A stretch of 64,000 nucleotides of DNA from Arthrobacter oryzae (GCF_030812315.1 NZ_JAUSSM010000001.1:434001-498000); one strand, 5' to 3'; positions 30,915 to 40,634 are shown, counted from the stretch's first letter. Program-made: numbers and translations. Notes: a model not told the origin generated them from the sequence alone.

Positions 30915-32276
30915 TTAGTAAGTGATGTTCTTGCAGCCCAGCAGTGAGTTGCCCGTCGTGAACGGTGAAGCCGCGATGGCGTACGTGCAAATCCGGTACG
31001 TACCGCGCTGGCTGACTGCCTTCTTTGCCGTGTAACCGTGGTCGCCGCTGATGCCGAGCGCCTGGTTCACATCAGGCCGCGGCTGGTTGGCCGTTACCGC
31101 GAAGTTGGTCACGCTGCCGTCAGGAGCCGTGACATAGGTGTGCACGCTCAGTGATTCGCTTGGGACGTCCTGGTCCACGGTCCAACCGGCGGCGACGACG
31201 GAGGTAATGCCGCTGACGGATTCGATCCGCACGGAGTCGAGGTAGCCGACCGGGCTGGCGCTGAAGCCGGCGTCGATGTAGCTGCACCCCAGAAGGGGGT
31301 TACCGGGGGAGACCGGGCTGAGGGCTATGGCGTAGGTGCACACCCGGTACTTACCGGGGCCGCTGATCGGGAGATCGGCTTCATAACCGTGGCTGCCCGG
31401 CACACCGAGCACCGTGTTGACGTCAGGGCGGGCCTTTGAGGCCGTGAATTCGTGCAATGTGCTGGTGCCGTTGGGCGCCAGGACGTAGGCGTGCACCGGG
31501 ATCTGCGCGGAGGTGTTTCCGTAGTCGATCGCCCATCCGCGAACACTCAGCGATGCCTGGGAACTTGTCTTCTTGACGCTGACCGAGTCCAGGGTGCCCA
31601 CGGGCGTCGTTCCCGGCGCGACCTTGATGGTCCGGCAGCCAAGCTCGGAGTGGAGGTACAGGCCGATCGCGTACGCGCAGAGCTTGTAATTGCCGGCCTT
31701 GCTGATATCGATGTTGGTTTCGAACCCATGGTTGGAGCCGACGGACAAAACCCGGTCCACATCCGGCCGGGAAGTATTTGCCGGGATCTTGTAGAGCGTG
31801 CTGCCGCCGTCGGGGCCGTAGAGATAGGCGTGGACTTCAGAGGTGACAGACGGGCGGCTCATGTCCACGGCCCAGCCCCGTACTTTCAGCGATTCCTTGT
31901 CCGGCGACCGCTGTTCCGAAAATTCGTCGAAACTGCCGATAGGCGGTTCGGCACCGTCCACTGTGAGCGACTTGCAGCCGAGTCCGGGGTTGATGAACTT
32001 ACCGATGGCGAAGACGCAGACGGTGTATTTTCCCGAAACTTTGATCGGAATTTGATTGTCGAATCCGTGATTGTCTCCCAACCCCAGTACCTTGTTGACG
32101 TCTGGCCGGTAGGCTGTCGCCGGGAACTCATGCAGGGTCTTCGTCCCGTTTGGCGCCGTTACGTAGGCGTGCACTTCTGTGGTGGCGCCCGGCAATGCCC
32201 GGTCCAGGGCCCAGCCCCGTATCTTCAGCGCGGTGGTGGTGCCGGTGCGTTCGATGCTTGCCGTGTCGAACGAGCC
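30915..32276 (-). repeat. Four tandem ~110-residue repeats in the GH25 protein
   Basis: Starting at residue 374 of the protein, four diverged units each show GW(A/T)xD, VHxY, RPDVN or RPDVD, HG(F/Y), CxxAI and LGC. The two conserved cysteines in each unit (CxxAI and LGC) could form a disulfide outside the cell. I do not recognise a named family; the pattern suggests a beta-rich wall-binding module. Confidence 0.8.
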
Positions 32277-33395
32277 CTGCGGCCTTGTGCCCGTGAAGAG
32301 CGACAGCGAAGCGTAGTCGCCGTTCCATACATTCGAGTCGCCGGCGAAGGGGCCTGTGCTGCTGTACTGCCACATGCTGTAGGTGCTCCAGCTGGACGTG
32401 GGAACGGGACCAGCGTTGTTGGTGGGGGAGCTGGGGTAGGCAGCGATCCAGAGCGGATAGTCACCGAATCCTGAGGGGTTGCCCAGGCACTGGTTCCACC
32501 AGTTGGTATTTGTATAGATCATGGGAAGGCGCCCGGTCATGGCCAGCATGGTGTTCCCGAAGTCACGCACCCAGCTGGCCAGCTGCCCCGGTGACATTCC
32601 ATAGCACGTGTTGCCGAAGTAGAACCCGTTGATGGTCCGGCCCTCGTAGGGATTGAACTCGAAATCCAGTACCGGTGGGAGGGTATAGCCGTCGGGGGAC
32701 CAGCCGCCGCCGTTCTGCACGAAATAGCGCGCCTGGTCGGCCCCGGAAGACCAGTTGGGGATAGCGAAGTGATAGGCCCCCCTGATCATGCCGACGTTGC
32801 GTGAACCGTTGTACTGGGAGCTGTAGGACGGGTTGGTGTAGTAATTGCCTTCGGATGCTTTGACGTAGGCAAACCTGGCGCCCATGTTCCACTGCTGCAG
32901 CCAGTCCACGGAGGCCTGGTGTCCGCTGACGTCAAGTCCCTTGACCCCGAAGGTGGGGGACCAGGTGCCCTGGGTCTCCATGGATTGCGTGGTCAGGGAC
33001 TTCGCCCCCTGCAGCAGTTTGGCGGAGGTTGTCACGCGTGCGGACCGCTGCCCCATCTCGGCCCCGCCGGGGCCGACTGCTGTCGCCATCGCTGCACGGC
33101 CGGCGTCGGAGGTCGGGTCCGGAACTGTTGCCGGGTCCGTCGACGGCGCCATTGCCGCCGGTGTCTCCGCTGGAGCCGGTGCGGGAGTCGGCGGCTGCGC
33201 TACCACCGGGTCGGGCGAAGGGGAAGTCGAGGGAGAAGCTGTCCCGGTGGGGGCGGCCGGGGTTGCCGTCGGTTCCGGTTCAACCGCGCTGGCCGGAACG
33301 GCAAAGCCGGGACCGACCAGCAGGGCGGCAGCCAGGAATAGCGACCCGAACCGGCTGCGTGGGCTTGGACGGTGTGTCTCTGGGTTCCGCTTCAT
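30915..33395 (-). CDS. Secreted GH25 muramidase with four C-terminal repeats
   Basis: An 826-residue exported hydrolase. A signal peptide (MKRNPE... to PASA, about 1-37) is followed by a Pro/Thr/Ala-rich linker (about 40-130), a glycoside hydrolase family 25 domain (about 150-370) with GLDVSGHQ (Asp155), YVKASEG (Glu182) and LDFEF (Asp244, Glu246), and then four repeats of about 110 residues from residue 374. GH25 enzymes cleave N-acetylmuramyl bonds in peptidoglycan. The repeats probably bind the cell wall or its glycan. I start at ATG 33395, with GGAG 6 nt upstream; the frame opens at 33458. Its position between the glycan island and Tad genes supports an envelope role. Confidence 0.9.
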   Translation of the reverse strand: MKRNPETHRPSPRSRFGSLFLAAALLVGPGFAVPASAVEPEPTATPAAPTGTASPSTSPSPDPVVAQPPTPAPAPAETPAAMAPSTDPATVPDPTSDAGRAAMATAVGPGGAEMGQRSARVTTSAKLLQGAKSLTTQSMETQGTWSPTFGVKGLDVSGHQASVDWLQQWNMGARFAYVKASEGNYYTNPSYSSQYNGSRNVGMIRGAYHFAIPNWSSGADQARYFVQNGGGWSPDGYTLPPVLDFEFNPYEGRTINGFYFGNTCYGMSPGQLASWVRDFGNTMLAMTGRLPMIYTNTNWWNQCLGNPSGFGDYPLWIAAYPSSPTNNAGPVPTSSWSTYSMWQYSSTGPFAGDSNVWNGDYASLSLFTGTRPQGSFDTASIERTGTTTALKIRGWALDRALPGATTEVHAYVTAPNGTKTLHEFPATAYRPDVNKVLGLGDNHGFDNQIPIKVSGKYTVCVFAIGKFINPGLGCKSLTVDGAEPPIGSFDEFSEQRSPDKESLKVRGWAVDMSRPSVTSEVHAYLYGPDGGSTLYKIPANTSRPDVDRVLSVGSNHGFETNIDISKAGNYKLCAYAIGLYLHSELGCRTIKVAPGTTPVGTLDSVSVKKTSSQASLSVRGWAIDYGNTSAQIPVHAYVLAPNGTSTLHEFTASKARPDVNTVLGVPGSHGYEADLPISGPGKYRVCTYAIALSPVSPGNPLLGCSYIDAGFSASPVGYLDSVRIESVSGITSVVAAGWTVDQDVPSESLSVHTYVTAPDGSVTNFAVTANQPRPDVNQALGISGDHGYTAKKAVSQRGTYRICTYAIAASPFTTGNSLLGCKNITY

Positions 33396-33505
33396 TTTTC
33401 GCTCCGGAATAATGACGTGCCCCAAGGACAGGCCACTAGGTCGCATCTCCAGCTGCATTCCGCAGGAATAACCGAACTGTGAGAAGTGTCTGACTTAACG
33501 CGCCT

Positions 33506-33511
33506 ACCATA
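33506..33511 (-). promoter_or_regulatory. Candidate -10 box (TATGGT) for the GH25 gene
   Basis: Minus-strand TATGGT lies about 110 bp upstream of the GH25 start in the 295-bp gap shared with the Tad operon. It is a -10-like hexamer with no clear -35. Confidence 0.3.
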
Positions 33512-33584
33512 ACACCGGTGTGCATTGTGAGACTAGTGATTCTGGTGTTACCAATGTGAATCGGAATTGACGTCAAATGCCGGC

Positions 33585-33593
33585 TTATCCACA
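33585..33593 (+). promoter_or_regulatory. DnaA-box-like 9-mer upstream of the Tad operon
   Basis: TTATCCACA, an exact match to the canonical DnaA box, about 100 bp upstream of tadA and flanked by GGC as at 7363-7371 on the other strand. Nothing else resembles an origin here. It may be a regulatory or titration site. Confidence 0.35.
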
Positions 33594-33623
33594 ACGGGAA
33601 AAATGTGACTTGGCCTACGTGTG

Positions 33624-33629
33624 TATGCT
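33624..33629 (+). promoter_or_regulatory. Candidate -10 box (TATGCT) for the Tad operon
   Basis: TATGCT is 62 bp before the tadA ATG and is the best -10 in this gap on the plus strand. No good -35 accompanies it. Confidence 0.4.
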
Positions 33630-33690
33630 CCCTTAGCTTTAACGCAGTTGTACTGCCTCAGTCGGGGGCGGCAGTCGTATTGGGGAACTC

Positions 33691-34914
33691 ATGGACGCTG
33701 TTCGAATCGTGGAGGATGAAGTCCGCGAGCTGATCCGGCGCCGCGGGCTGGACCCGCTGCGGCAGGCGAGCGAGGTCAGGCGCCTGGTTGAGGCGGCGGT
33801 CAGCGACTACGACGAGCGCGCACTGATGGGCCCTCTGCCACCGATTGGCCCGCTCGAGACTGCCCGCAGATATGTTTACGACGCTGTTGCCGGCTTCGGT
33901 GCGCTGCAGCCCTTGTTGGATGACCCCGCCATCGAGGAGATCTGGCTCAATGCGCCCAACGAAATCTATGTGGCGCGAAACGGCGAATCTGAGCTCACGT
34001 CCTTGAGCCTCTCGGACCAGCAAGTCCGGGACCTGGTGGAACGCATGCTGAAGAGCTCGGGCCGCCGCCTCGATATGTCCTCACCGTTCGTGGACGCGGC
34101 CCTCCCCGACGGGTCCCGGCTCCACGTCGTCATTCCCGATGTGACGCGGCGGCACTGGGCAGTTAACGTCCGAAAGTTCGTGGTCAAGGCCAGCCGGCTG
34201 GAACACCTGGTGGAGCTCGGCACGCTGACTCCCCAGGCGGCGCGGTTCCTGGGTGCCGCAGTGGCCAGCGGACTGAATATTCTGGTCTCGGGGGCGACGC
34301 AGGCCGGTAAAACCACCATGCTCAATTGCCTGGCGGCCAGCATCGGCGCCCGGGAACGGGTCATCACTGTTGAGGAAATCTTCGAACTGCAGTTTCCATT
34401 GCGTGACGTTGTGGGTTTGCAATGCCGGCAGCCAAACCTGGAAGGCGAAGGTGAAATCCCGCTGCGAAGGCTGGTCAAGGAAGCCCTCAGGATGCGACCG
34501 GACCGCCTCGTGGTGGGCGAAGTCCGTGAGGCCGAAAGCCTCGACATGCTGATCGCCCTTAATTCCGGCCTCCCCGGAATGTGCACCGTTCACGCGAACT
34601 CGGCGCACGACGCGATCACCAAGTTGTGCACGCTGCCGCTCCTGGCCGGAGACAACATCTCGAGCGCGTTTGTCGTGCCGACGGTTGCCTCGTGCATTGA
34701 TCTGGTGATCCACTGCAGCCGGCAGTCCAGCGGGCGTCGTCAGGTGACGGAGATCCTGTCCCTTGGCAGACGCGTTGAAAACGGCATCATCGAATCGTCG
34801 ATGGTCTTCGAAATGGCCGAAGGGAGGCTCCACCCCAAGCCCAACTCCATGCCCGCCGCTGAGAAGTTTGCCGGGGCAGGATTCGACGTTGCGGCCCTTC
34901 TGGAGGTCCGCTGA
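33691..34914 (+). CDS. tadA: TadA/CpaF-family pilus assembly ATPase
   Basis: A 407-residue secretion ATPase: N-terminal helical domain, then VAGFGALQPLLDDPAIEEIWLNAP typical of CpaF, Walker A GATQAGKT (201-208), the acidic VEEIFELQ box, and Walker B RLVVGEVRE (about 272-280). The protein energises assembly of Tad/Flp pili at the membrane. It heads an operon with two TadB/TadC-type platform proteins, a pilin and three TadE/G-like proteins, the same order as the mycobacterial Rv3659c-Rv3654c cluster (from memory). The next gene starts on the last base of its stop. Confidence 0.93.
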   Translation: MDAVRIVEDEVRELIRRRGLDPLRQASEVRRLVEAAVSDYDERALMGPLPPIGPLETARRYVYDAVAGFGALQPLLDDPAIEEIWLNAPNEIYVARNGESELTSLSLSDQQVRDLVERMLKSSGRRLDMSSPFVDAALPDGSRLHVVIPDVTRRHWAVNVRKFVVKASRLEHLVELGTLTPQAARFLGAAVASGLNILVSGATQAGKTTMLNCLAASIGARERVITVEEIFELQFPLRDVVGLQCRQPNLEGEGEIPLRRLVKEALRMRPDRLVVGEVREAESLDMLIALNSGLPGMCTVHANSAHDAITKLCTLPLLAGDNISSAFVVPTVASCIDLVIHCSRQSSGRRQVTEILSLGRRVENGIIESSMVFEMAEGRLHPKPNSMPAAEKFAGAGFDVAALLEVR

Positions 34915-35768
34915 TGGCACCCATGCTGGGCGTGCTGTTCGGTACCGGACTATTCCTCATGTGGTGGTCCGCCTGGGAAACGCCCGAGACGCCAAAACGA
35001 CGGCCGCGGGCCAGCCGCCTCGAAGACCTGCTGCGTGCGGCCGGGATTGAAAACGTCTCAGCACTGGGCCTGGTATCAACCTGCCTGGGCCTGGCAGCAT
35101 TCGTCGGACTGATTTTTTTCGCTGTGACCAGGTCCTGGCCCATCTCAGCCTGCTTCGGCCTGTTTGGTGGGTGGCTCCCCATGGCCGTCGTTAGATGGCG
35201 GGCCCGCAAACGTACGGCGACGCTGCGTCAGTTATGGCCCGATGTTGTTGACCATCTTCGCTCCGCAATCAGGGCCGGGCTGTCCCTGCCGGAAGCGTTG
35301 ATCCAACTGGGTGAAAAGGGTCCGGAGGAGCTGCGGCACGTGTTTCGTGACTTCGGTGCCGACTACCGCGCCGGCGGCCAGTTCGATCCGGCACTTAACA
35401 GCCTCAAGGAACGGCTCGCAGACCCCGTAGCCGACCGGATTGTCGAAGCACTCAGGCTCACACGTGAGGTGGGCGGTTCAGACTTGGGGCGGCTGCTGGG
35501 AACGCTTGGGGAATTCCTCCGGGAGAGCGCCAGAACCAGAAGTGAACTTGAAGCCCGGCAGTCCTGGACGGTAAACGCCGCGAGGCTTGCAGTGGCCGCG
35601 CCCTGGATTGTCATGGTACTGCTGGCGACCCGGCCGGAAGCCGTCGCCGCCTACAACACTCCGATGGGGGCGGCCGTGCTCCTGGGCGGGCTGGTTGTGT
35701 CCGGCATCTGCTACTCCGTCATGCTGAGGATCGGCGCCCTCCCCGAGGACGAACGGGTGCTCAGGTGA
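34914..35768 (+). CDS. tadB: TadB-type pilus platform protein (T2SF family)
   Basis: A 284-residue inner-membrane protein. Two N-terminal hydrophobic segments, a cytoplasmic T2SF-like domain (LRSAIRAGLSLPEALIQLGEKGPEELRHVF, VADRIVEALRLTREVGGSDLGRLLGTLGEF) and two C-terminal helices match TadB. It forms the membrane platform on which the pilus ATPase acts. The ATG overlaps the tadA stop by one base, and the next gene overlaps its stop by four, so translation is coupled across the operon. Confidence 0.9.
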   Translation: MAPMLGVLFGTGLFLMWWSAWETPETPKRRPRASRLEDLLRAAGIENVSALGLVSTCLGLAAFVGLIFFAVTRSWPISACFGLFGGWLPMAVVRWRARKRTATLRQLWPDVVDHLRSAIRAGLSLPEALIQLGEKGPEELRHVFRDFGADYRAGGQFDPALNSLKERLADPVADRIVEALRLTREVGGSDLGRLLGTLGEFLRESARTRSELEARQSWTVNAARLAVAAPWIVMVLLATRPEAVAAYNTPMGAAVLLGGLVVSGICYSVMLRIGALPEDERVLR

Positions 35769-36706
35769 CGTCGCCGCACGCCGCGGCGGTGGTCTGCGGC
35801 ATCATTCTCGGCGCGGGACTCTGGCTTCTGGTAGTGAGGTTGCCGTTCATGCGGCCAATCAGCTTCACGGAACGCATTGAGCCGCAACTGAAGTCGCAGA
35901 ACCTGGAGTCCAAGCTGCTGTCCGCCGCCAGTGACAACCTCACGCCATTCGGGCCGCTGGAGCGCATTTTGCGTCCAGTTCTGAAGGACGGGCTCTCGTT
36001 CCTCAGCCGCTTCAACCTTGGATCGTCAGCATTGAGCCGCAGGCTTGCCCAGGCTGGAATCCGGAAGTCAGCCGTGGACTTCAGGGCCGAACAGCTGCTC
36101 TGGGCAGTCACGGGATTCACTGCTGCCACGGGCCTGGTAGTAATTGCCGCGGCATCAGGACGGTTCAATCCGTTCCTTGCAGTCGTCGCGATCTTGGGCA
36201 GTGCCCTTGGAGGATTCCTTTTCAGGGACTACTGGCTGGGCGCCCAGATCAGGCGCCGGGAAAAGCGGATGATGGCGGAGTTCCCGAGCCTCGCCGAGCT
36301 GATGGCCCTTGCCGTCAGCGCAGGTGAAAGTGCCTCAGGTGCACTTGACCGGGTCTGCCGCAGCTCGCACGGCGAGCTGGCTAAGGAATTTGGGCTGGTG
36401 CTTGGTGAAACCCGGGCCGGAAAACCGCTGGTCGAAGCCCTGCAGCGGTTCTCTTCGCGGACCGACCTGGGCCCCTTGGTGCGGTTCGTCGACGGGATCA
36501 TCGTGGCAGTGGAAAGGGGCACACCCCTTGCAGATGTCCTCCGGGCCCAGGCGCAGGATGTCCGCGACACCGCCAAGCGCGAGTTGATGGAATCGGCCGG
36601 AAAGAAGGAAATCGCCATGATGGTGCCGTTGGTCTTTGGCGTCCTTCCGTTGACCGTCATTTTTGCTGTGTTTCCCGGCCTCGCCGCTATCAGCCTCGGA
36701 CTATGA
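35765..36706 (+). CDS. tadC: TadC-type pilus platform protein (T2SF family)
   Basis: A 313-residue inner-membrane protein with N-terminal helices, a T2SF domain (MAEFPSLAELMALAVSAGESASGALDRVCRSSHG; RFVDGIIVAVERGTPLADVLRAQAQDV) and a C-terminal helix pair (KKEIAMMVPLVFGVLPLTVIFAVFPGL), matching TadC. It pairs with TadB in the pilus platform. The GTG start overlaps the tadB stop by four bases. Confidence 0.9.
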   Translation: MTSPHAAAVVCGIILGAGLWLLVVRLPFMRPISFTERIEPQLKSQNLESKLLSAASDNLTPFGPLERILRPVLKDGLSFLSRFNLGSSALSRRLAQAGIRKSAVDFRAEQLLWAVTGFTAATGLVVIAAASGRFNPFLAVVAILGSALGGFLFRDYWLGAQIRRREKRMMAEFPSLAELMALAVSAGESASGALDRVCRSSHGELAKEFGLVLGETRAGKPLVEALQRFSSRTDLGPLVRFVDGIIVAVERGTPLADVLRAQAQDVRDTAKRELMESAGKKEIAMMVPLVFGVLPLTVIFAVFPGLAAISLGL

Positions 36707-36771
36707 CCGTATCCAGATCGCCCGAACCGCCGGGAACAAAACCCCAGCCGGAACCACAGAATGGAAGCTCA

Positions 36772-37023
36772 ATGAAACACCTCGGAATCCGTGCGTTGGC
36801 CCTGATCCACTCATTTGCGATGCTGTTCCGGATGTCGGCGGTCTCCGGCTCGGCAACCGGCGGGAGTATGTCGCGGGGCGGCGACCATCCCGAACGGGGC
36901 GATGTGCCGGGCTGGGTGATGATCACCCTTATGTCGGCAGTCCTCGTCGCCGCCTTGTTGGCCCTGGCCGGACCCGCCCTCGAGGGTCTCTTCAATCAGG
37001 CCATGGACAAGGTCGGAAACTAG
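36772..37023 (+). CDS. Small Flp-like pilin or Tad-associated membrane peptide
   Basis: An 83-residue protein ending ERGDVPGWVMITLMSAVLVAALLALAGPALEGLFNQAMDKVGN, one hydrophobic helix after an ERGD stretch. It lies where the Flp pilin sits in mycobacterial Tad loci, and the single helix after a charged leader fits a processed pilin, though it lacks the canonical Flp tyrosine. The in-frame ATG at 36703 (106 residues) overlaps the tadC stop, but its first 23 codons have low third-position GC (about half against roughly 80% after), so I prefer ATG 36772, which has GGAAG upstream. No prepilin peptidase gene is in the window. Confidence 0.7.
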   Translation: MKHLGIRALALIHSFAMLFRMSAVSGSATGGSMSRGGDHPERGDVPGWVMITLMSAVLVAALLALAGPALEGLFNQAMDKVGN

Positions 37024-37026
37024 CCC

Positions 37027-37470
37027 ATGCCCGCGCCGGTCGCGGTGGCGGAAGATGCGCGCCGCCGGACGGAAGAGCAGCCGGCTGAGTGCAGTACGTC
37101 CTGGCGGGAACGCGGCTCCGCCGTCGTGGACTTTGTTCTGGTCGGCGGCCTGCTCACGATGTTTTTCCTCGCGGTGATCCAGCTGACGCTGGTCCTGCAC
37201 GTCCGCAACACACTGATCGACGCCGCGGCCTCTGGGGCCAGATACGGCACACTCGCCGACCGGACCGCCGCCGATGCCAGGGACCGCACGGGCGAATTGA
37301 TCGGAATGGCGCTGAACGCGGATTTCGCCAAGGATGTGACCACCACGGAAGTGACATTCCAGGGAATCCGTGCGCTGGAAGTGACAGTCCGGGCGCCGCT
37401 GCCGGTGATCGGCCTGATCGGTCCGCGCGAGGCACTGGAGGTGAAAGGCCATGCCGCAATCCAGCCGTAG
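37027..37470 (+). CDS. TadE-like pilus assembly protein
   Basis: A 147-residue protein with a charged N-terminus and then RERGSAVVDFVLVGGLLTMFFLAVIQ, the TadE/TadG signature of a glycine-serine prepeptidase-like site before a single hydrophobic helix. The remaining domain is extracytoplasmic, with about 90 residues. It follows the small pilin gene by 3 bp. TadE/TadG proteins are minor pseudopilins of the Tad apparatus. Confidence 0.85.
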   Translation: MPAPVAVAEDARRRTEEQPAECSTSWRERGSAVVDFVLVGGLLTMFFLAVIQLTLVLHVRNTLIDAAASGARYGTLADRTAADARDRTGELIGMALNADFAKDVTTTEVTFQGIRALEVTVRAPLPVIGLIGPREALEVKGHAAIQP

Positions 37471-38020
37471 GTTGCGAGCCATTCTGACACGCCGTTTGCT
37501 GGAAGCTGCGTGCCGCCCTGAGCGCCACGGGGCCGCATGCGGGCACCAATGTACCGGGGACCACGAATCCGAACAGGGCACAATGTCCGGAACCGGGAAA
37601 ACAAGCCCAAGGGAGCGGGGGAGCGCGGTCGTCGAATTCACGTTCCTCGCCCTGCTCCTCATGGTCCCCCTGGTGTACTTCATCATCACGGTGGGGCAGA
37701 TCCAGGGCGGCGCCTTCGCCGTTGTCGGTGCGGCGGACCAGGCCGCCAAGGTATACGTCGCCCAGCCGGATGCGGGAAGCGGCCGCGCAGCAGCCGAGCA
37801 GGCAGTCATGCTTGCCTTGGCGGACTACGGACATCCGGCGGACAACGCCCGGATGGACGCAAGCTGCCAGCCCTCGGACTGTCTGGCCCCCGGGTCGGCC
37901 GTCACCATTACCGTCCACCTCACGGTCCCGCTGCCTTTTGTGCCGTTCAGCGATTCGTTCCGTCTCAACGCAAGCCAACTGGATGCCTCCGCCACCCAGG
38001 TTGTGGGGCGATTCCGATAA
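37451..38020 (+). CDS. TadE-like pilus assembly protein, second copy
   Basis: A 189-residue protein with PRERGSAVVEFTFLALLLMVPLVYFIITV, a second TadE-type hydrophobic segment, followed by an extracellular domain with two cysteines (CQPSDC). The ATG at 37451 overlaps the previous gene by 20 bp but has GGTGAAAGG just upstream. An alternative ATG at 37583 would give 145 residues with the signature nearer the N-terminus. The first 44 codons look intermediate in codon bias, so the start is undecided. Confidence 0.82.
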   Translation: MPQSSRRLRAILTRRLLEAACRPERHGAACGHQCTGDHESEQGTMSGTGKTSPRERGSAVVEFTFLALLLMVPLVYFIITVGQIQGGAFAVVGAADQAAKVYVAQPDAGSGRAAAEQAVMLALADYGHPADNARMDASCQPSDCLAPGSAVTITVHLTVPLPFVPFSDSFRLNASQLDASATQVVGRFR

Positions 38021-38064
38021 CGGCGAATATCCCGCACACTGAACCAGACGGGGAGGACGGGCAG

Positions 38065-38478
38065 ATGACGGTCCTCATCATCGGCTATGTACTCCTTGCC
38101 CTGCTGGTCACCACCGCAGTCATGGCGGCATCCGCCCTCTACCTTGAACACAAGAAGCTGCAGTCCGCGGCAGACGGGGCATCCGTAGCAGCAGCGGACA
38201 GCTACACGCTGGGCCAGGTCGAGACCGAAGGAGGGAGCCCCACTGCGGTCCTCAACGGTGCGCGGGTGCGCAGCGTCGCCGCCGACTACCTCATCCGTCA
38301 TGACGCCCACGCCAGGTTCCATGGCCTGGCCGTGGCGCCGGCGACGGGGAGCCCGGACGGTTCCACCGCCGTCGTCGTGCTGACCGCGGAGGTCCATCCT
38401 CCGATCGTGAACTTCCTTATCCCGGACGGAATCAGGATCGAGGCGACATCCACCGCGCGTTCCCGGCTTGTCCGGTAG
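38065..38478 (+). CDS. TadG-like/Rv3654c-type Tad-locus protein
   Basis: A 137-residue protein with an N-terminal helix (MTVLIIGYVLLALLVTTAV) and an external domain containing LQSAADGASVAAADSYTLG, a motif common in TadG-like proteins (helicase/secretion neighbourhood protein of Rv3654c type). GGGGAGGA lies about 8 nt before ATG 38065. The frame is open from 37537, but that part overlaps the previous gene in another frame and is Arg/Gly-rich. It is the last gene of the Tad operon. Confidence 0.78.
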   Translation: MTVLIIGYVLLALLVTTAVMAASALYLEHKKLQSAADGASVAAADSYTLGQVETEGGSPTAVLNGARVRSVAADYLIRHDAHARFHGLAVAPATGSPDGSTAVVVLTAEVHPPIVNFLIPDGIRIEATSTARSRLVR

Positions 38479-38517
38479 CGGGCCGGACCCGGTGCAGGGC
38501 GGCTAGGAAGGATAGCG

Positions 38518-38523
38518 TAGGCT
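38518..38523 (+). promoter_or_regulatory. -10 box TAGGCT for prfB, nearly leaderless
   Basis: TAGGCT is 9 nt before the prfB ATG, so transcription should start within about 2 nt of the start codon. The same TAGGCT hexamer precedes glf and the DtxR-family gene. Confidence 0.5.
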
Positions 38524-38532
38524 TTAACAACC

Positions 38533-39648
38533 ATGGCTCAAATTGATTTTTCCGCAGAAATCCGCGCTCTGCGCGCCACCTACACCTCCATCGAAAACGT
38601 CTCGAATGTTCAGGAGCTGAAGGAAGACATCGCCGAGCTGAGCGAACGCGCCGGCGAGCCGAACCTCTGGGACGATCCGGCGGCCGCGCAGAAGATCACC
38701 TCAAGGCTCTCGCACCGCCAGAGCGAACTCGAACGGCTCAACACCCTGGTTTCCCGGATCGACGACCTCGAGGTCCTGGTAGAGCTGGGCCAGGACGAGG
38801 ACGATGCGGATTCCATGGGCGAGGCCGCCGCGGAGCTTGAGTCCATCCGCAAGTCGCTGAAGGACCTCGAAGTGGTGACGCTTCTGTCCGGTGAGTTCGA
38901 CGAACGTGAAGCTGTTGTCACCATCCGTTCGGGCGCCGGCGGCGTGGACGCAGCGGACTTCGCCGAGATGCTGCTCCGGATGTACTTGCGCTGGGCTGAA
39001 CGCCACGGATACCCGACCACCATCATGGACACCTCCTACGCCGAAGAAGCCGGGCTCAAGTCCGCCACCTTCGAGGTCAACGCCCCCTATGCCTACGGCA
39101 CGCTGAGTGTCGAGGCCGGCACGCACCGCCTGGTCAGGATCAGCCCGTTCGACAACCAGGGCCGCCGTCAGACGTCTTTCGCTGCCGTGGAAGTGATTCC
39201 GCTGATCGAGCAGACGGACTCGATCGACATCCCGGACAACGAAATCCGCGTGGACGTCTTCCGTTCATCCGGCCCCGGCGGCCAGTCCGTGAACACCACC
39301 GACTCGGCCGTGCGCCTGACGCACATTCCCACCGGGACCGTGGTGTCCATGCAGAACGAAAAATCCCAGCTCCAGAACCGCGCCGCTGCCCTGCGGGTTC
39401 TCCAGTCCCGGCTCCTGCTTCTCAAGAAAGAGCAGGAAGACGCGGAAAAGAAGGCCTTCGCCGGGGATGTCAAGGCGTCCTGGGGCGACCAGATGCGCTC
39501 CTACGTGCTGAACCCGTACCAGATGGTCAAGGACCTCCGGACCGAGCACGAAGTCGGTAACACCTCGGCGGTGTTCGACGGCGAAATCGACGATTTCATT
39601 GACGCCGGCATCCGCTGGCGCACCGACAACCGCAACGCCGCCAACTAG
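38533..39648 (+). CDS. prfB: Peptide chain release factor 2
   Basis: A 371-residue class I release factor that terminates translation at UGA and UAA. It carries the catalytic GGQ in [24 protein letters not shown], the N-terminal helical domain, and the codon-recognition region [20 protein letters not shown]. The gene is one continuous frame, so the autoregulatory +1 frameshift of E. coli prfB is absent, as in many actinobacteria. The order prfB-ftsE-ftsX-hydrolase-smpB-ssrA is conserved in the phylum. Confidence 0.97.
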   Translation: MAQIDFSAEIRALRATYTSIENVSNVQELKEDIAELSERAGEPNLWDDPAAAQKITSRLSHRQSELERLNTLVSRIDDLEVLVELGQDEDDADSMGEAAAELESIRKSLKDLEVVTLLSGEFDEREAVVTIRSGAGGVDAADFAEMLLRMYLRWAERHGYPTTIMDTSYAEEAGLKSATFEVNAPYAYGTLSVEAGTHRLVRISPFDNQGRRQTSFAAVEVIPLIEQTDSIDIPDNEIRVDVFRSSGPGGQSVNTTDSAVRLTHIPTGTVVSMQNEKSQLQNRAAALRVLQSRLLLLKKEQEDAEKKAFAGDVKASWGDQMRSYVLNPYQMVKDLRTEHEVGNTSAVFDGEIDDFIDAGIRWRTDNRNAAN

Positions 39649-39735
39649 GAGACCACGTTGGCGCGGCTATCTCTCCAGTGGCTGAAAACGGGCGACACGC
39701 CCCGGAACTCAAGCTTTTCTGCAGGTGCCCGTGCG

Positions 39736-39741
39736 TATAGT
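39736..39741 (+). promoter_or_regulatory. Candidate -10 box (TATAGT) for ftsE
   Basis: TATAGT lies 96 bp before the ftsE ATG in the gap after prfB. No good -35 is present. Open frames across this gap (39658-39840) lack coding character. Confidence 0.4.
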
Positions 39742-39836
39742 CGAGGGGCCGGAGCTCTACTTCCCCCAAAAGAAAGCCCGTGCGCCGGCTGCAGTACGGG
39801 GCTCCATCAGCCGTGTCTTGCAGGGTACTTAGGGCA

Positions 39837-40630
<794 letters not shown>

Positions 40631-40634
<4 letters not shown>

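Noticed and set aside
33396..33690. Origin of replication or CpaE gene in the gap before tadA
   Set aside because: Only one DnaA box and no AT-rich unwinding region or repeated boxes; no open frame of the right kind.
36703..36771. Longer start for the small pilin-like gene
   Set aside because: The first 23 codons have poor third-position GC compared with the rest, and GGAAG precedes the later ATG; the overlap with tadC alone is not enough.
38533..38640. A programmed +1 frameshift in prfB
   Set aside because: The gene is one uninterrupted frame of 371 codons with no in-frame UGA near the start.
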